From NCBI GenBank assembly GCA_035771165.1, contig JAWNZC010000322.1, positions 248,001 through 312,000 of the forward strand: a DNA stretch of 64,000 nt, read 5' to 3'. A program made the position numbers and the translations under genes. Positions 58,165-63,321 of this stretch are shown in pieces. Position 1 is the first letter of the stretch, and each line of letters starts with the position of its first letter. Below the pieces are notes generated by a model that was not told the origin of the DNA, made no database searches, and saw nothing but the letters and a program-made list of their open reading frames with translations. Source of the stretch: Paragorgia papillata (Eukaryota; Cnidaria; Anthozoa; Scleralcyonacea; Coralliidae).

Positions 58165-59619
58165 GTCCACTCGTCGGTTTGTCTGTTTACTATTTTTTTA
58201 TGAATTCTTTATTTTCTTTCGTCGCGTCTTTCCCATGTTAGCCAGTTAGACTCGTGAGTTATTTTGCCAAATTGAATTTTATTCACATTCGTAAATTGTT
58301 ACTTATTGAATTCTAATAGTATTATTATTTTAATGTCCCATTAAATATAACGTGTGATTTAGACATTGTGTTTCGATATAAACCGTAAAATCTCAATATT
58401 ATAATTTTTGGGAGTTTATCATTACTGTGAACAAAGATGTGTTTTTATTGCTAAAAATGCGTTTTTTATTGCAGGTGATAGCAGGCCACGAGGCTCCTGT
58501 ATCTAGCTTGTGTTTTAGTTCGTCTCATCCAGTTCTTCTCTCTGGTTCGTGGGATAAAACTGTTAAAATCTGGAATGTTTACTCCAGTCGGGTTGCTCGT
58601 GAAACGTTAACTTTGACATCTGATGGTAAGCTGCATTGTTATTCTGTAAATTATAGAATTTATTTTTCTTGTCATTTATCAACGCACGATTTCTATTAAA
58701 GACATATACGCAGTTACCGCGATGCACAGCGGTTTGTTTCCCACGAGCGACCCATGCAACCGAGGTGTGAAACTGTAAATAACATAAAAGTGCTTCCCGT
58801 TTTACTACAAAGTCGTCGCATGCATTGGACGCGGATCGTATTGACAATAGAACTGCGAAGGTATTTGCTTAGCCAATAACGTCAGAAGTAATAATCCTCT
58901 CCCGACTTTAGCTTTAGGAGTGGCCTAACACTGTAGACATTTATATAATTTACAATCTACTTATTATATAATTTAATTAAGTGTTAATTAACACTGTAAA
59001 AACTTTATATTGCACAAAAATGCACAAGTTAACTATACGCAGTTACCGCGATGCACAGCGGTTTGTGAATAGCATAAAAACACAAACAAACAAAAAAACA
59101 AACAAAAAAAAAACAAAACAAAAAAAAACAAAAAAAAATTTATTACTGTAATGTATTAATTTTACATCGGTTGTATGCAACCAACTTTACCGATTAAAGA
59201 TACAGATAGCATAAAAGTGCTTCCTGTTTTTCTATATAAAAGTCGTCGCATGCATTGGGACTTGGACTAGCTCGCATACAGACTGGTCAAAACCAGTCCC
59301 TTTGTTATACTCTGTCTAACACCAGACGTTTTGACTCGTCATGTGAGAACCTCTAGTATTCAAAGGGTTAATTAAAATTTGCTCAGTATAACAAATGTTA
59401 TAACAACTTGTTTACTCGGTTTATTATTTATTTATTAGTTGTTGCCATTACTGTGAGGCCAGATGGACACGAAGTTGCCGTGGCAACATTGGATGGTCAA
59501 CTAACGTTCTGGGATATTTCTCGTGCCGTTCAGTTGCATTCGATTGAAGGACGCAAAGATTTAGGAGGAGGAAGAAAAGCCACCGATAGAATGACAGCAA
59601 AAACGTCTGCTTCTTCCAA
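22016..59619 (+). CDS. PWP2: PWP2/UTP1 WD40 protein of the small-subunit processome (14 exons, 3' end not in window)
   Basis: Nucleolar UTP-B subcomplex protein needed for U3-dependent 18S rRNA processing. Coding exons: 22016-22033, 22147-22259, 28950-29044, 30327-30426, 33067-33210, 46230-46365, 46962-47079, 48073-48109, 48856-48993, 55486-55693, 56070-56218, 57541-57688, 58475-58625, 59439-59619. All junctions are GT-AG and keep one frame (578 codons). The start MKFSYK joins FSNLSGTVYKRG exactly as in known PWP2. Later landmarks are SPVGNRVTVFDLK, SKDMTARIF, an acidic patch EEEEEE, FHKQTKIIIAGFSSGIFALH, ELPEFNLIHTL, GQLLVWEWQSESY, TGGDDGK, DGTVRAFDL, RYRNFRTFASPRPAQFSC and SGSWDKTVKIW. The last exon ends at a phase-2 donor (GTAAGG). 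The final WD repeats and Utp12 domain were not found in the remaining 4.4 kb, so they should lie downstream. Introns reach 13 kb. Confidence 0.97.
22588..23452. mobile_element. hAT-like non-autonomous element, 865 bp
   Basis: Perfect 16-bp TIRs CAGGGCATGAGATTTG and CAAATCTCATGCCCTG. CTACA directly abuts both ends (22,583-22,587 and 23,453-23,457). The CAGGG terminus is typical of hAT elements, although a 5-bp duplication is shorter than the usual 8. Sub-terminal regions repeat GGTATCCC/GGGATACT motifs. No ORF was seen. It contains the repeat at 22,857-23,143. Confidence 0.65.
22857..23143 (+). repeat. Dispersed 290-bp repeat, copy 1
   Basis: A long near-match to 34,041-34,310 in the same orientation, including TGACTGTATTTGTTGTTAAA, GCTTTACGGCTTTTCC and GCTGACGTCAAGATTGCTTA. 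Confidence 0.8.
23861..24038. repeat. Long near-perfect hairpin, about 85-bp arms
   Basis: TTTCCATCTTCCCATCATTC at the left pairs with GAATGATGGGGAGATGGAAA at the right. The pairing continues through CTCTGCAGTACTGCAGAG/CTGTAGTACTGCAGAG to a short centre near 23,948. Confidence 0.8.
24091..24250. repeat. Solo copy of the P element that bounds the palindrome array
   Basis: GCAATCTTGGACAAAAGTAG and TTATTGTCCAAGATTGTG match, with divergence, the ends of the 145-bp element repeated at 49,982, 51,711, 53,439 and 55,167. It has GTTGTAACAGTCAACCCC inside the left end and GGGGTGTTACAAC inside the right end. Confidence 0.7.
24605..24662. repeat. Fragment of the G-run/C-run repeat, reverse orientation
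   Basis: AAAAAATTTCTGGGGGGG, then GCATGCCCGGACCCCCCTAG. Confidence 0.55.
25042..25777. mobile_element. hAT-like non-autonomous element, 736 bp, 8-bp target duplication
   Basis: TIRs CAGGGCCTTTTTTAA and TTAAAAAAGGCCCTG. The flanks are AGGTTCAT (25,034-25,041) and ATGTTCAT (25,778-25,785), 7 of 8 matching, as expected for hAT. The interior holds several G-runs and a copy of the G-run/C-run repeat (25,100-25,200), with no coding sequence. Confidence 0.75.
26063..26080. repeat. Poly-C tract
   Basis: About 18 C in a row. Confidence 0.9.
26081..27240. other. PWP2 intron 2 segment with no recognised element
   Basis: Contains degenerate TGGTCATGGGT/TTAAATGGTTATG repetition near 26,245-26,330 and a short (AAT)n near 27,190. 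No gene or RNA was recognised. Confidence 0.4.
27281..27460. repeat. Dispersed repeat, copy 1 (also 35,395-35,478 reverse and 37,683-37,745)
   Basis: GGTGTGTGCTGTTAGGGCAC to TTCTCCAGTTTTCCTCCCTC. The 3' half recurs reversed at 35,395 (GGGAGGAAAACCGCAGAACC) and the 5' half recurs at 37,683. Confidence 0.6.
27870..28022. repeat. Harbinger-type MITE with TTA duplication, 153 bp
   Basis: TIRs AGCCGGTTTTCCACTTGC and GCAAGTGGAAAACCGACT, flanked by TTA at 27,867-27,869 and 28,023-28,025. Confidence 0.8.
28026..28444. repeat. MITE, about 420 bp, GAGAGATTAAGATTCAC ends
   Basis: Left GAGAGATTAAGATTCAC and right GTGAATCTTAATCTCTC, flanked by TA. Inner AAACGGCAAA and TTTGCCGTTT also pair. It abuts the preceding MITE. 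Confidence 0.8.
28451..28813. repeat. 20-bp minisatellite
   Basis: Unit GTCTCACAACGTAACGTAAG. About eight central units (28,630-28,800) are nearly identical, while units before 28,620 are increasingly divergent, the gradient expected from unequal exchange. Confidence 0.9.
29410..29526. repeat. Hairpin MITE, about 117 bp
   Basis: TATAGCCTGATGCAAACACG and TGTTTGCATCAGGTTATA ends, inner arms GTTGGGAGAATTGAAAGT and ACTTTCGAATTCTCCCAAAC. Confidence 0.75.
29893..30036 (-). repeat. tRNA-like SINE body with inverted flanks, minus strand
   Basis: On the minus strand a GCGAGTTCAAATCCCACTCG box is followed by AGTCAGCCAAAATTCTTCGG. AGAATCATCCTCAGAGAC and GTCTCTGGGGATGATTCT border it in inverse orientation. 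It is related to the plus-strand copy at 30,132. Confidence 0.55.
30132..30228 (+). repeat. tRNA-derived SINE (A and B boxes), not a functional tRNA
   Basis: GGCTCGATAGCTCAACAGGT carries a pol III A-box and D-arm, and GCGAGTTCAAATCCCGC a B-box and T-arm. The anticodon stem does not pair properly, and a CAGCCGAAATTTTTCGGTTG hairpin tail follows, as in SINEs. Confidence 0.6.
30486..30789 (+). repeat. Dispersed CGTCTGGCGTTAGCC repeat, copy split by a MITE
   Basis: The left half (30,486-30,538) and right half (30,745-30,789) together match the uninterrupted copy at 31,492-31,590. The family has TTAACCCTTTGA-like ends and a CTGGC-NNTA-GCCAG core. Other copies: about 37,564-37,685, 46,809-46,935 (reverse), 47,759-47,861, 59,297-59,371 (reverse), 60,051-60,149 and 61,976-62,076. 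Confidence 0.75.
30539..30744. repeat. Harbinger-type MITE with TTA duplication, 206 bp, nested
   Basis: TIRs AGCCCTAATCAAACG and CGTTTGATTAGGGCT with sub-terminal GTCATCGCAAGTTGGCAGTC arms. TTA at 30,536-30,538 and 30,745-30,747. The empty site is present in the 31,492 copy of the host repeat. Confidence 0.85.
30788..30982. repeat. Hairpin MITE, 195 bp
   Basis: Arms GGTACGATTGTCGTATACGA/TCGTATACGACAATCGTATC inside AAGGCCC...GGCCTT ends. The interior also has short CCGCCAATGGTG/CACCATCG complementarity. Confidence 0.75.
30996..31342. mobile_element. 347-bp TIR element with perfect 9-bp target duplication
   Basis: TIRs AACACCGCTGCCAAACGTTT and AAACGTTTGGCAGCGGTGTT. TATGTAGGC is at 30,987-30,995 and again at 31,343-31,351. 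The 9-bp duplication suggests a Mutator-like non-autonomous element. Confidence 0.8.
31492..31590 (+). repeat. Dispersed CGTCTGGC...GCCAG repeat, intact copy
   Basis: TTAACCCTTTGACTACCACG to TTCAGGGTTCAGAGGTTAA with the hairpin core CTGGCTTTAGCCAG. It serves as the empty-site reference for 30,539-30,744. Confidence 0.75.
31593..33066. other. PWP2 intron 4 segment with unassigned reading frames
   Basis: Two overlapping frames, 32,186-32,467 and 32,437-32,808 (+), have no recognisable domain. The second has a cysteine cluster (CNCCNEFDGCC) but no splice context or family match. They are more likely chance frames or an unrecognised repeat remnant. Confidence 0.35.
33431..33475. repeat. Small inverted repeat
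   Basis: GATTATTTTATTGTACTGC pairs with GCAGTACAATTAATAAAATA, with one offset, around the exact centre GTACTGCAGTAC. Confidence 0.5.
34041..34310 (+). repeat. Dispersed 290-bp repeat, copy 2
   Basis: Matches 22,857-23,143 with scattered substitutions and a roughly 20-base deletion near 34,255. Confidence 0.8.
34311..36381. other. PWP2 intron 5 proximal segment, repeats only
   Basis: Holds a reversed dispersed-repeat fragment (35,395-35,478). A weak inverted pair near 35,686/35,895 reads TATAGTGGCGATTTT/AAAAACGCCACTAT. A block near 35,577-35,645 resembles 38,953-39,022. No gene was recognised. Confidence 0.4.
36382..36488. repeat. Hairpin MITE, 107 bp
   Basis: GGTTAGTGACCTTAACCTCG and CTCGGTTTCGGTCACTAACC ends. 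Inner GCTGGTTATTACCC/GGGTTAATAACCAGC around CCTCGGGCCTGCGGCCCTCG. Confidence 0.8.
36716..37010 (+). repeat. Duplicated segment upstream of the GPCR remnant
   Basis: CTGCAAGTGAAACAAGACAG, GTGTTGTCTGTAGAAAAG and ATTTCTTTTTGGTTTATG occur in the same order at 39,068-39,360, upstream of the intact receptor. The two receptor loci are therefore a tandem duplication that includes flanking DNA. Confidence 0.7.
37855..38055 (-). other. Possible ZAD-like zinc-binding fragment
   Basis: Minus-strand frame with SSPYVCRCCNSSFASNPIDL then FGEKSNKENI, a CxxC-led N-terminal segment reminiscent of associated zinc-binding domains in multicopy cnidarian proteins. The second cysteine pair is missing and the frame ends at once, so it is a fragment at best. 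Confidence 0.3.
38098..38400 (+). pseudogene. Truncated GPCR duplicate (TM5-TM7 remnant)
   Basis: About 300 bases nearly identical to 40,934-41,230 of the intact receptor, covering the end of TM5, the third loop, TM6 and TM7 through NPFIYGVFDKNL. Reading in the receptor frame meets a stop: GGG CTA ACA replaces GGG ATA ACA and an early shift near CGAACCTTTTTCG breaks the frame. TM1-TM4 are absent and unrelated sequence sits upstream. Few differences imply a recent duplication. Confidence 0.85.
39068..39360 (+). repeat. Duplicated segment upstream of the intact GPCR
   Basis: Partner of 36,716-37,010. Confidence 0.7.
40351..41286 (+). CDS. Class A (rhodopsin-like) GPCR, single exon
   Basis: A 311-residue seven-transmembrane receptor, complete in one exon, lying in PWP2 intron 5 on the same strand. 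Landmarks: a short extracellular N-terminus with NAT as a possible glycosylation site; TM1 with FGNILVLF; TM2 with LAICDLMV (the LAxxD aspartate); a TM3 start cysteine (MCKLW) and an ECL2 cysteine pair (DECCEEW) for the usual disulfide; the DRY position is LRY (VLRYRAVIHP); TM6 with FGITAFPVQLWW, so CWxP is not conserved; TM7 with NPFIYGV (NPxxY type); a basic C-tail FKRSLSQIK. The overall look is of a peptide/orphan receptor. The ligand cannot be named. The start is the first ATG of the frame; a second ATG lies eight codons on. The loss of D/E in DRY may change activation behaviour. Confidence 0.93.
   Translation: MTNKNATMSNTNPDYIHSIILSLVQVFGVFGNILVLFTIFRQRRRLCNSNYYYLVLHLAICDLMVLLGFVEYTYSSLFPNVSFIRSLVMCKLWSPMSTLFFTTGVHFMVVIAVLRYRAVIHPLKPAINRRKLRVVIGVVYIFVLLCLIPYILVLKFSKLSDECCEEWPNPTLNLVYTVFLFVIQYFLPATVIFVLYYKICQSLRNQRKRINTLNSSTNSTITKHHRNVRTFFVNFAVVVCFGITAFPVQLWWLLYISGRISYYKSVDKWLFVIYLTGTSAANPFIYGVIDKNLLSAFKRSLSQIKATIWSS
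41359..41454. repeat. Harbinger-like hairpin MITE, about 96 bp
   Basis: GGCCAGGTTCAAACGTCGAG and GACGTTTGAACGTCGCC ends with inner CTTTAC/GTAAAG, just downstream of the GPCR. Confidence 0.7.
41455..42148. repeat. Repeat with GGGCTAGCCCG ends carrying a nested MITE
   Basis: GGGCTAGCCCG near 41,452 and 41,510, AACCGGGCTG near 41,570, and GGTTAACCGGGCCAGCCCG near 42,115, with CATGTAATCG on both sides. Borders are uncertain. It is interrupted by 41,712-41,896. Confidence 0.5.
41712..41896. repeat. Near-perfect hairpin MITE, 185 bp, TA-flanked
   Basis: Arms of more than 60 bases: ATAGACCTTATTCAAAAATG through ATAAATTAGCCC against GGGCTAATTTAT through CATTTTTGAATAAGGTCTAT. Confidence 0.85.
42152..42560. 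repeat. Harbinger-type MITE with TTA duplication, 409 bp
   Basis: TIRs GACCCCGTTTACACT and AGTGTAAACGGGACC. TTA at 42,149-42,151 and 42,561-42,563. Two internal foldbacks: CAACCTATTGTAGTAGTTTG against its inverse, and GAGCAAAAGTATCCGGATTC against its inverse. Confidence 0.85.
42564..42683. repeat. Harbinger-type palindromic MITE, 120 bp
   Basis: TIRs GGCCCGTTCCAAACGCCGCT and AGCGGCGTTTGGAACAGGCC. TTA at 42,561-42,563 (shared with the previous MITE) and 42,684-42,686. Confidence 0.85.
42846..43366. repeat. Nested element with AGGGAGCTTA ends
   Basis: TAGGGAGCTTA at 42,847 and again at 42,863, inverse TTAGCTCCCTA near 43,354. It sits in MITE copy C and is itself interrupted by 43,103-43,229. 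Confidence 0.6.
43103..43229. repeat. Innermost hairpin MITE, 127 bp
   Basis: CTATGTGCACACGGTAACGT and GTTACCGTGTGCACATAG ends with inner GCGTTTTCGT/ACGAAAATGC. Flanks CTTTGA on both sides hint at a 6-8 bp duplication. Confidence 0.75.
43430..45080. other. PWP2 intron 5 distal segment
   Basis: A weak palindrome near 43,975-44,125 (TTTTATGTG/CACATAAAAG) resembles the MITE at 41,712. No gene was recognised, and the 135-codon minus frame at 44,218-44,625 shows no domain. Confidence 0.35.
45091..45416. repeat. TIR element with ACTACCCTGC ends, about 325 bp
   Basis: ACTACCCTGCAAGTCAGAGC and GCTCTGACTCGCAGGGTAGT ends. Inner ACGCAGGCTTCGGGGGAAAC pairs with GTTTCCCCCGAAGCCTGCGT allowing one change. 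GTTAC directly abuts both ends. Confidence 0.7.
45417..46229. other. PWP2 intron 5 end
   Basis: Contains a repeat block at about 45,880-45,995 shared with 11,365-11,425. Nothing else was recognised before the exon 6 acceptor. Confidence 0.35.
47180..47220. repeat. (TG)n followed by poly-G
   Basis: About nine TG units, then about 23 G, in PWP2 intron 7. Confidence 0.9.
48362..48690. repeat. (GTGA)n microsatellite, about 300 bp
   Basis: Long GTGA repetition with an interruption GGGTGTTTGGGTGAGTGTG at about 48,476 that recurs near 48,655, in PWP2 intron 8. It creates spurious Ser-Leu-Thr-His frames on the minus strand. Confidence 0.95.
49011..49253. repeat. (TTTAA)n microsatellite, about 240 bp
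   Basis: Nearly pure pentanucleotide with one variant block at about 49,105, in PWP2 intron 9. Confidence 0.95.
49616..49702. repeat. Perfect hairpin, 37-bp arms
   Basis: CTCCCAACCACGCATAAATC, AAGTTAATTGCCCCGGG, a short AT-rich loop, then the exact inverse. Confidence 0.85.
49796..49880. repeat. Degenerate TTAGG-like minisatellite
   Basis: Runs of TTAGGATTA, GGTTAGGAGT, TTAGGGTTTGGGTT and TAGGGTTACGGG. It resembles decayed telomere-type repeat but is too degenerate to be sure. Confidence 0.45.
49982..55312. repeat. Tandem array of three 1,728-bp palindromic units bounded by P elements
   Basis: Order: P, LCR, P, LCR, P, LCR, P. P (about 145 bp, itself inverted-repeat, ends ACAATCTTGGACAATAATG and TTATTGTCCAAGATTGT) starts at 49,983, 51,711, 53,439 and 55,167, exactly 1,728 apart. 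LCR (about 1,583 bp) is one near-complete palindrome: the left arm starts CCTTGACTGATTTTTC, the right arm ends with its inverse, and the short non-palindromic centre is flanked by three ACGGTCTACC units in each arm. Arms differ from each other by scattered changes, yet the three units look identical to each other. No coding sequence was recognised. Confidence 0.92.
55716..55925. repeat. Purine-rich minisatellite
   Basis: GAGTA/GTGGA and GGAAGGGAA repetition with a duplicated GGTGGTTAGGGAA block (about 55,791 and 55,864), in PWP2 intron 10. Confidence 0.8.
56362..56449. repeat. Near-perfect hairpin, 32-bp arms
   Basis: TATACCCAATACATTACTAG then CATTACTATCAT, and the exact inverse after a 24-base loop, in PWP2 intron 11. 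Confidence 0.85.
57851..57893. repeat. (CAGA)n microsatellite 1
   Basis: About ten units, in PWP2 intron 12. Confidence 0.9.
58075..58164. repeat. (CAGA)n microsatellite 2
   Basis: About 22 units, about 180 bases after the first. Confidence 0.95.
58703..58828 (+). repeat. Direct repeat, copy 1 (PWP2 intron 13)
   Basis: TATACGCAGTTACCGCGATG, GCATAAAAGTGCTTCC-type block and GTCGTCGCATGCATTGG occur again in order at 59,033-59,260. Confidence 0.7.
59033..59260 (+). repeat. Direct repeat, copy 2, with A-rich insertion
   Basis: Same blocks as 58,703, separated by an A/C-only tract (59,083-59,140) and about 60 further bases. Confidence 0.7.
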
Positions 59620-60402
59620 GTAAGGCACATGCAGTACTTTTTAGATTTTGTCACAAATTGTTGATTATTTTTTGGTTATTTTCTGTTAGAACTATAAGTC
59701 CTAAAATAATTCAGTGTTATACAAGTTATATACAGATTTGTTTGTTACACTATATTGGTCGATGTACATGTGTTTAGAGATCTACATTTTTTTAGGCGTT
59801 TTTAATTTTTGTCGTACTTCTGGTAACAAAATAACGGTTTGAAGACCGCTAGTTTAACAGAGTATTATATTTGATAGATAAAACACGAGCAGCGATTTTA
59901 TTTGATATACAAACTCGAACCGAACTTATCAAATTGACAAATTCGCACATCTAATTGTTCAGGTTTATCAACGATCTCAGGCATAAGACATATTAGCTGC
60001 ATGTTGAAGCTGAGAAAAGTTTATAGATATATATTTGCAGATATTAAATATTAACCTTTTAAAGCCTGAAGACGAGTCTTTAGTATTTTATCTGGCTAAC
60101 GCCAGACGATTTTATTCGGCACAGGGAGAGGTCCAGGCCTCAAAGGGTTAAATTCTTTTGTTGTTTTTTCATGAATTATTAATTATTTGATAAGTAACGT
60201 TAAAAACCCGAATAGCAGTGTTTTATCTAGGCTCGATTTCCAGCCGTGTCTCGGACCCCAGTACTTACCTCCCCCGAAATCACGGCTGGACTCGTGAGCT
60301 TGTCCATTGTCGATTTGCACCGATCACAAACGTGCCTGCACATTTTCAGCAGGCATGCATATATTATTGGGATTATTGCATGAATTACCCCGTAAGTTTA
60401 AA

Positions 60403-60597
60403 ATGGCGATCAATAGAGTGCTAATGAGTGAGGCATGCGATGGCATTTTAGAAACGTTTAAGATTGATTGTCTAAAAGATTTACAACGGGAAACTCTAGA
60501 GAAATTGGTTAATAACCAAGATGTTCTCGTCATTCAGGCTACAGGATCAGGAAATCGCTTATATTTCAGTCAGCTTCTGTGGTTTTTGATATCGTGA
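60403..60597 (+). pseudogene. RecQ-like helicase fragment with broken Walker A
   Basis: MAINRVLMSEACDGILETFK, then CLKDLQRETLEKLVNNQDVL and VIQATGSGNRLYFSQLLWFL. This is the start and motif I region of a RecQ-like helicase, but the P-loop reads GSGNR where GSGKS is expected, and the frame then shifts and stops. It is distinct from the fragment at 3,509. It lies in the last visible PWP2 intron. Confidence 0.6.
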
Positions 60598-60744
60598 AAT
60601 TAATTTATGCAAAACTTCACAGACACGCGCTGTGACTTGCGCGTGCAGCCGTCTCTTTCGGTGGAGCTATGTATACCGGGGCCGGGAGACGGTTGGAGGT
60701 CGAGCCTATGTTTTATCAAGTTTAACTTAATTAATTAGGATGAC

Positions 60745-60905
60745 AATTATAAACTTTCAGTTGTCCTTCAGCCGCGTATATATGTGAAGAAGAAGAATTT
60801 CAAATGAAGTCGAATCACTGCTGTAGAGAAAAGTTTTCTGACTGCCCCAACCGGGAATCGAACCCAAGGTCTCTGGTTTAACGTGGTTGAGGCAGTCAGA
60901 AATAT
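60745..60905 (-). repeat. tRNA-derived SINE, copy 1 (minus), head-to-head with copy 2
   Basis: On the minus strand: ATTTCTGACTGCCTCAACCA, GACCTTGGGTTCGATTCCCG (B-box), then a CAGTCAGAAAACTTTTCTCT tail and CTTCTTCTTCACATAT. The A-box part present in copy 2 is deleted. Confidence 0.7.
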
Positions 60906-61095
60906 CCATATATAAATGGATATTTCTGACTGCCTCAGCCCGGGGTCCCAATAGCTCAGTGATTGGTACGTTAAACCAGAGACCTTGGGTTCGATTCCCG
61001 GTTGGGGCAGTCAGAAAACTTTTCTCTACAGCAGTGATTCGACTTCATTTGAAATTCTTCTTCTTCACATATACACGCTGCTGAAGGACAACTGA
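60906..61095 (+). repeat. tRNA-derived SINE, copy 2
   Basis: TCCCAATAGCTCAGTGATTG (A-box region), GGGTTCGATTCCCGG (B-box), then the same tail as copy 1. The pair forms a palindrome centred near 60,908 on CCATATATAAATGG. Confidence 0.75.
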
Positions 61096-61217
61096 ATGTT
61101 TATAACTTATGGTGGCTTGGGTCAAACCGACTTCGTCCTGGAGAAAGATACCTAACTCTTCGTTTAGGTGGATTAGATATCCCCCGATGGGCTACGGTAA
61201 TGTGTGCGATATTTGAT

Positions 61218-61353
61218 ATATGGATATTTCTGACTGCCTCAGCCGGGAGTCCCAATAGCTCAGTGGTAGAGCACTGGTCGGTTGCGGCAGTCAGAAAACC
61301 TTTCTCTACAGCAGTGATTCGACTTTTTGAATTTGAAATTCTTCTTCTTCAGG
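61218..61353 (+). repeat. tRNA-derived SINE, deleted copy 3
   Basis: TCCCAATAGCTCAGTGGTAGAG is followed directly by GCGGCAGTCAGAAAACC; the B-box segment is missing. Confidence 0.7.
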
Positions 61354-61626
61354 ATGACAATTTTTTTTATAAAATTCTATTTTGATTAGTATTCTGTATG
61401 TAAACTTCTATATCACAATATGCTCCTTCCGATATAATTAAGTTTAATTGTCAGGTGTAAAAAGCCTTGCACATGATTAAATACGTGCACCCAATTGACC
61501 TTTTCGGCACTAGAGCCATGTGTAGTGACACGTGACCAAACATGTAAACAAATACCGAAAGTTCGTACCACTGAGCTAAATAGTGAAATAAAAGTAGCGT
61601 GCTGCGTAGGCAGTGTAGAAACAACA

Positions 61627-61813
61627 ATCGAAATATAGTAAGGTTAGATATACTGCCGAAACAGAGAACGTAGGAGTCTAACGTTTCGAGCGAAGGCCCT
61701 TCGTCAGAGAAAAAAAAAAGCTTTTTCTCTCTGACGAAGTACCATCGCTCGAAACGTTAGACTCCTACGTTCTCTGTTTAGGCAGTATATCTAACCTTAC
61801 TATATTTCGATTA
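61627..61813. repeat. Hairpin MITE, 187 bp, arms above 65 bp
   Basis: AATCGAAATATAGTAAGGTT through TCTAACGTTTCGAGCG pairs with its inverse. The centre has CTTCGTCAGAGAAAAA/TTTTTCTCTCTGACGAAG. Confidence 0.85.
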
Positions 61814-62076
61814 TATATATAACTGGACTGCGGGTGCTGGCCAAAAATGTGCCCCCATTTTCACTTTCAAAATGGCGGCATTTATGGGTCCTTCTGCTAA
61901 TGGTAGCGACCACTGACATGTACTTATCGCAGGAAAAAATAATATTTATGTAAATACAAAGCGATTTTCTTTATACTTTAACTCGTTCCTGTGCGAGGGC
62001 TTCCCCTGAGGTAAATAAAATAGTCTAGCGTTAGCCAGAATAAAATACTAAAGACAAATTCGGACAGGAAAGAGTT

Positions 62077-63057
62077 AATGCATGCACGGTTGGTCATTGT
62101 TAATTTATTGTGGAACGACTCCAGAGGCGTACTGAATGGCGTCTGACCAAATAGGAATATCAGTAGAACATGATCTCGAGTTTGTATAAACATAATATTT
62201 CGGTGGTTTTTCCATGCATGCATGCATGCATGTATATTATTTATGTTTGTTGCCGAGCGGCCCGGGGCGTTTTCATGATAAGAGACTTATTGTAGTTCTG
62301 AAGTACAATAATTCCTAGACAATTACTGTTGTAGCTTTCTAGCAGTATGAATTAAAGACGTTCCGGCCGGGCGTACGGCACGAACACTTGGCAATAAAAT
62401 AAACAAGACTGTCCGCAATACACATGGTCATGGAAATCTACAAACCTTTCGTTTTATGCAGTCGCCAGCTCTATAAAGAATCGCTGAAGATCACGAGAAA
62501 ATCGTAAAGAAGCGAGGCGTACCGAGTTCTTCTTAGAGTGTCTTTATCAACATTTTCCAAGTGTTAATAGCAGACGAGAAACTCATCATAATAGCAGACG
62601 AGAAACTCATCATAATAGCAGACGAGAAACTCATCAGTTGTCAGGTGTTTTAAAATCCGGTAAACGGCGAGTTTTCCATCTTTAATTCGTCCGTCTATTT
62701 TCCTGTCGTCAAAACAAGAAAGTCGGACGACAAACTATATCAGACTGGGACAGTAGAAGACCGTCAAAACCCGTCAGTCAGAAAGCTTTCATCTTCTATA
62801 AATATGAAGACTTTATCAAGTTATAAATAACATAATTCGACTGAATGCCGAGCAGAATACAGGCAGTTTTAAAAACATGTGTCATCAGTCCGGTTCTTAT
62901 AGGTATCGGTCAGCGACCTTCACCTTTAGCAAAAGGACCCAAATGCCGCCATTTTGAAAACGATTTTGGGGACACTTTTTCCTAACTAATAGCAGTTATA
63001 TATATAGGTCAGTGGTTCGTACATGTTCGGAATTTCGAACAATAACAGTTCTTCAAC
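62077..63057. other. Spacer in the last PWP2 intron
   Basis: A three-fold tandem of ATAATAGCAGACGAGAAACTC at about 62,563-62,636 and a (GCAT)n at about 62,213-62,232. Nothing else was recognised. Confidence 0.4.
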
Positions 63058-63321
63058 ATGGTCGCTACTAAAAGATGCGCTTGGGGTACTTGTAAGAATG
63101 ACTAACGTTATCCAGAGCGTATGGTGAAATATTGTCCGAAGAGGAGCGGAGAGAAGCGCAAGCTATGGGATGATGCGCGTCGTCGCAGCGATTCTTTCGT
63201 TTGTTTGAGGGATAAATATATTTGCAGTTTGCGACACTTTGTTGTCGAAAATGAACCCACAGTTGAACACCCTGACCTCATAACAACGACAGCAAGTAAC
63301 GATAATCCTGTTGAATATTAA
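63058..63321 (+). pseudogene. Degenerate THAP-like zinc-finger fragment
   Basis: ATG at 63,058 gives MVATKRCAWGTCKND, a TAA (63,103-63,105), then in the same frame RYPERMVKYCPKRSGEKRKL and later YICSLRHFVVENEPTVEHPD. CxxxxC, RYPER, CSxxHF and the PT..PD close resemble the THAP-like domain of multicopy cnidarian proteins. The internal stop and the C-x3-H spacing (normally C-x2-H) indicate a dead copy. Confidence 0.5.

Noticed and set aside
60943..61010. Functional tRNA gene
   Set aside because: Same reasoning: the internal arms are degenerate and three partial copies share a non-tRNA tail.
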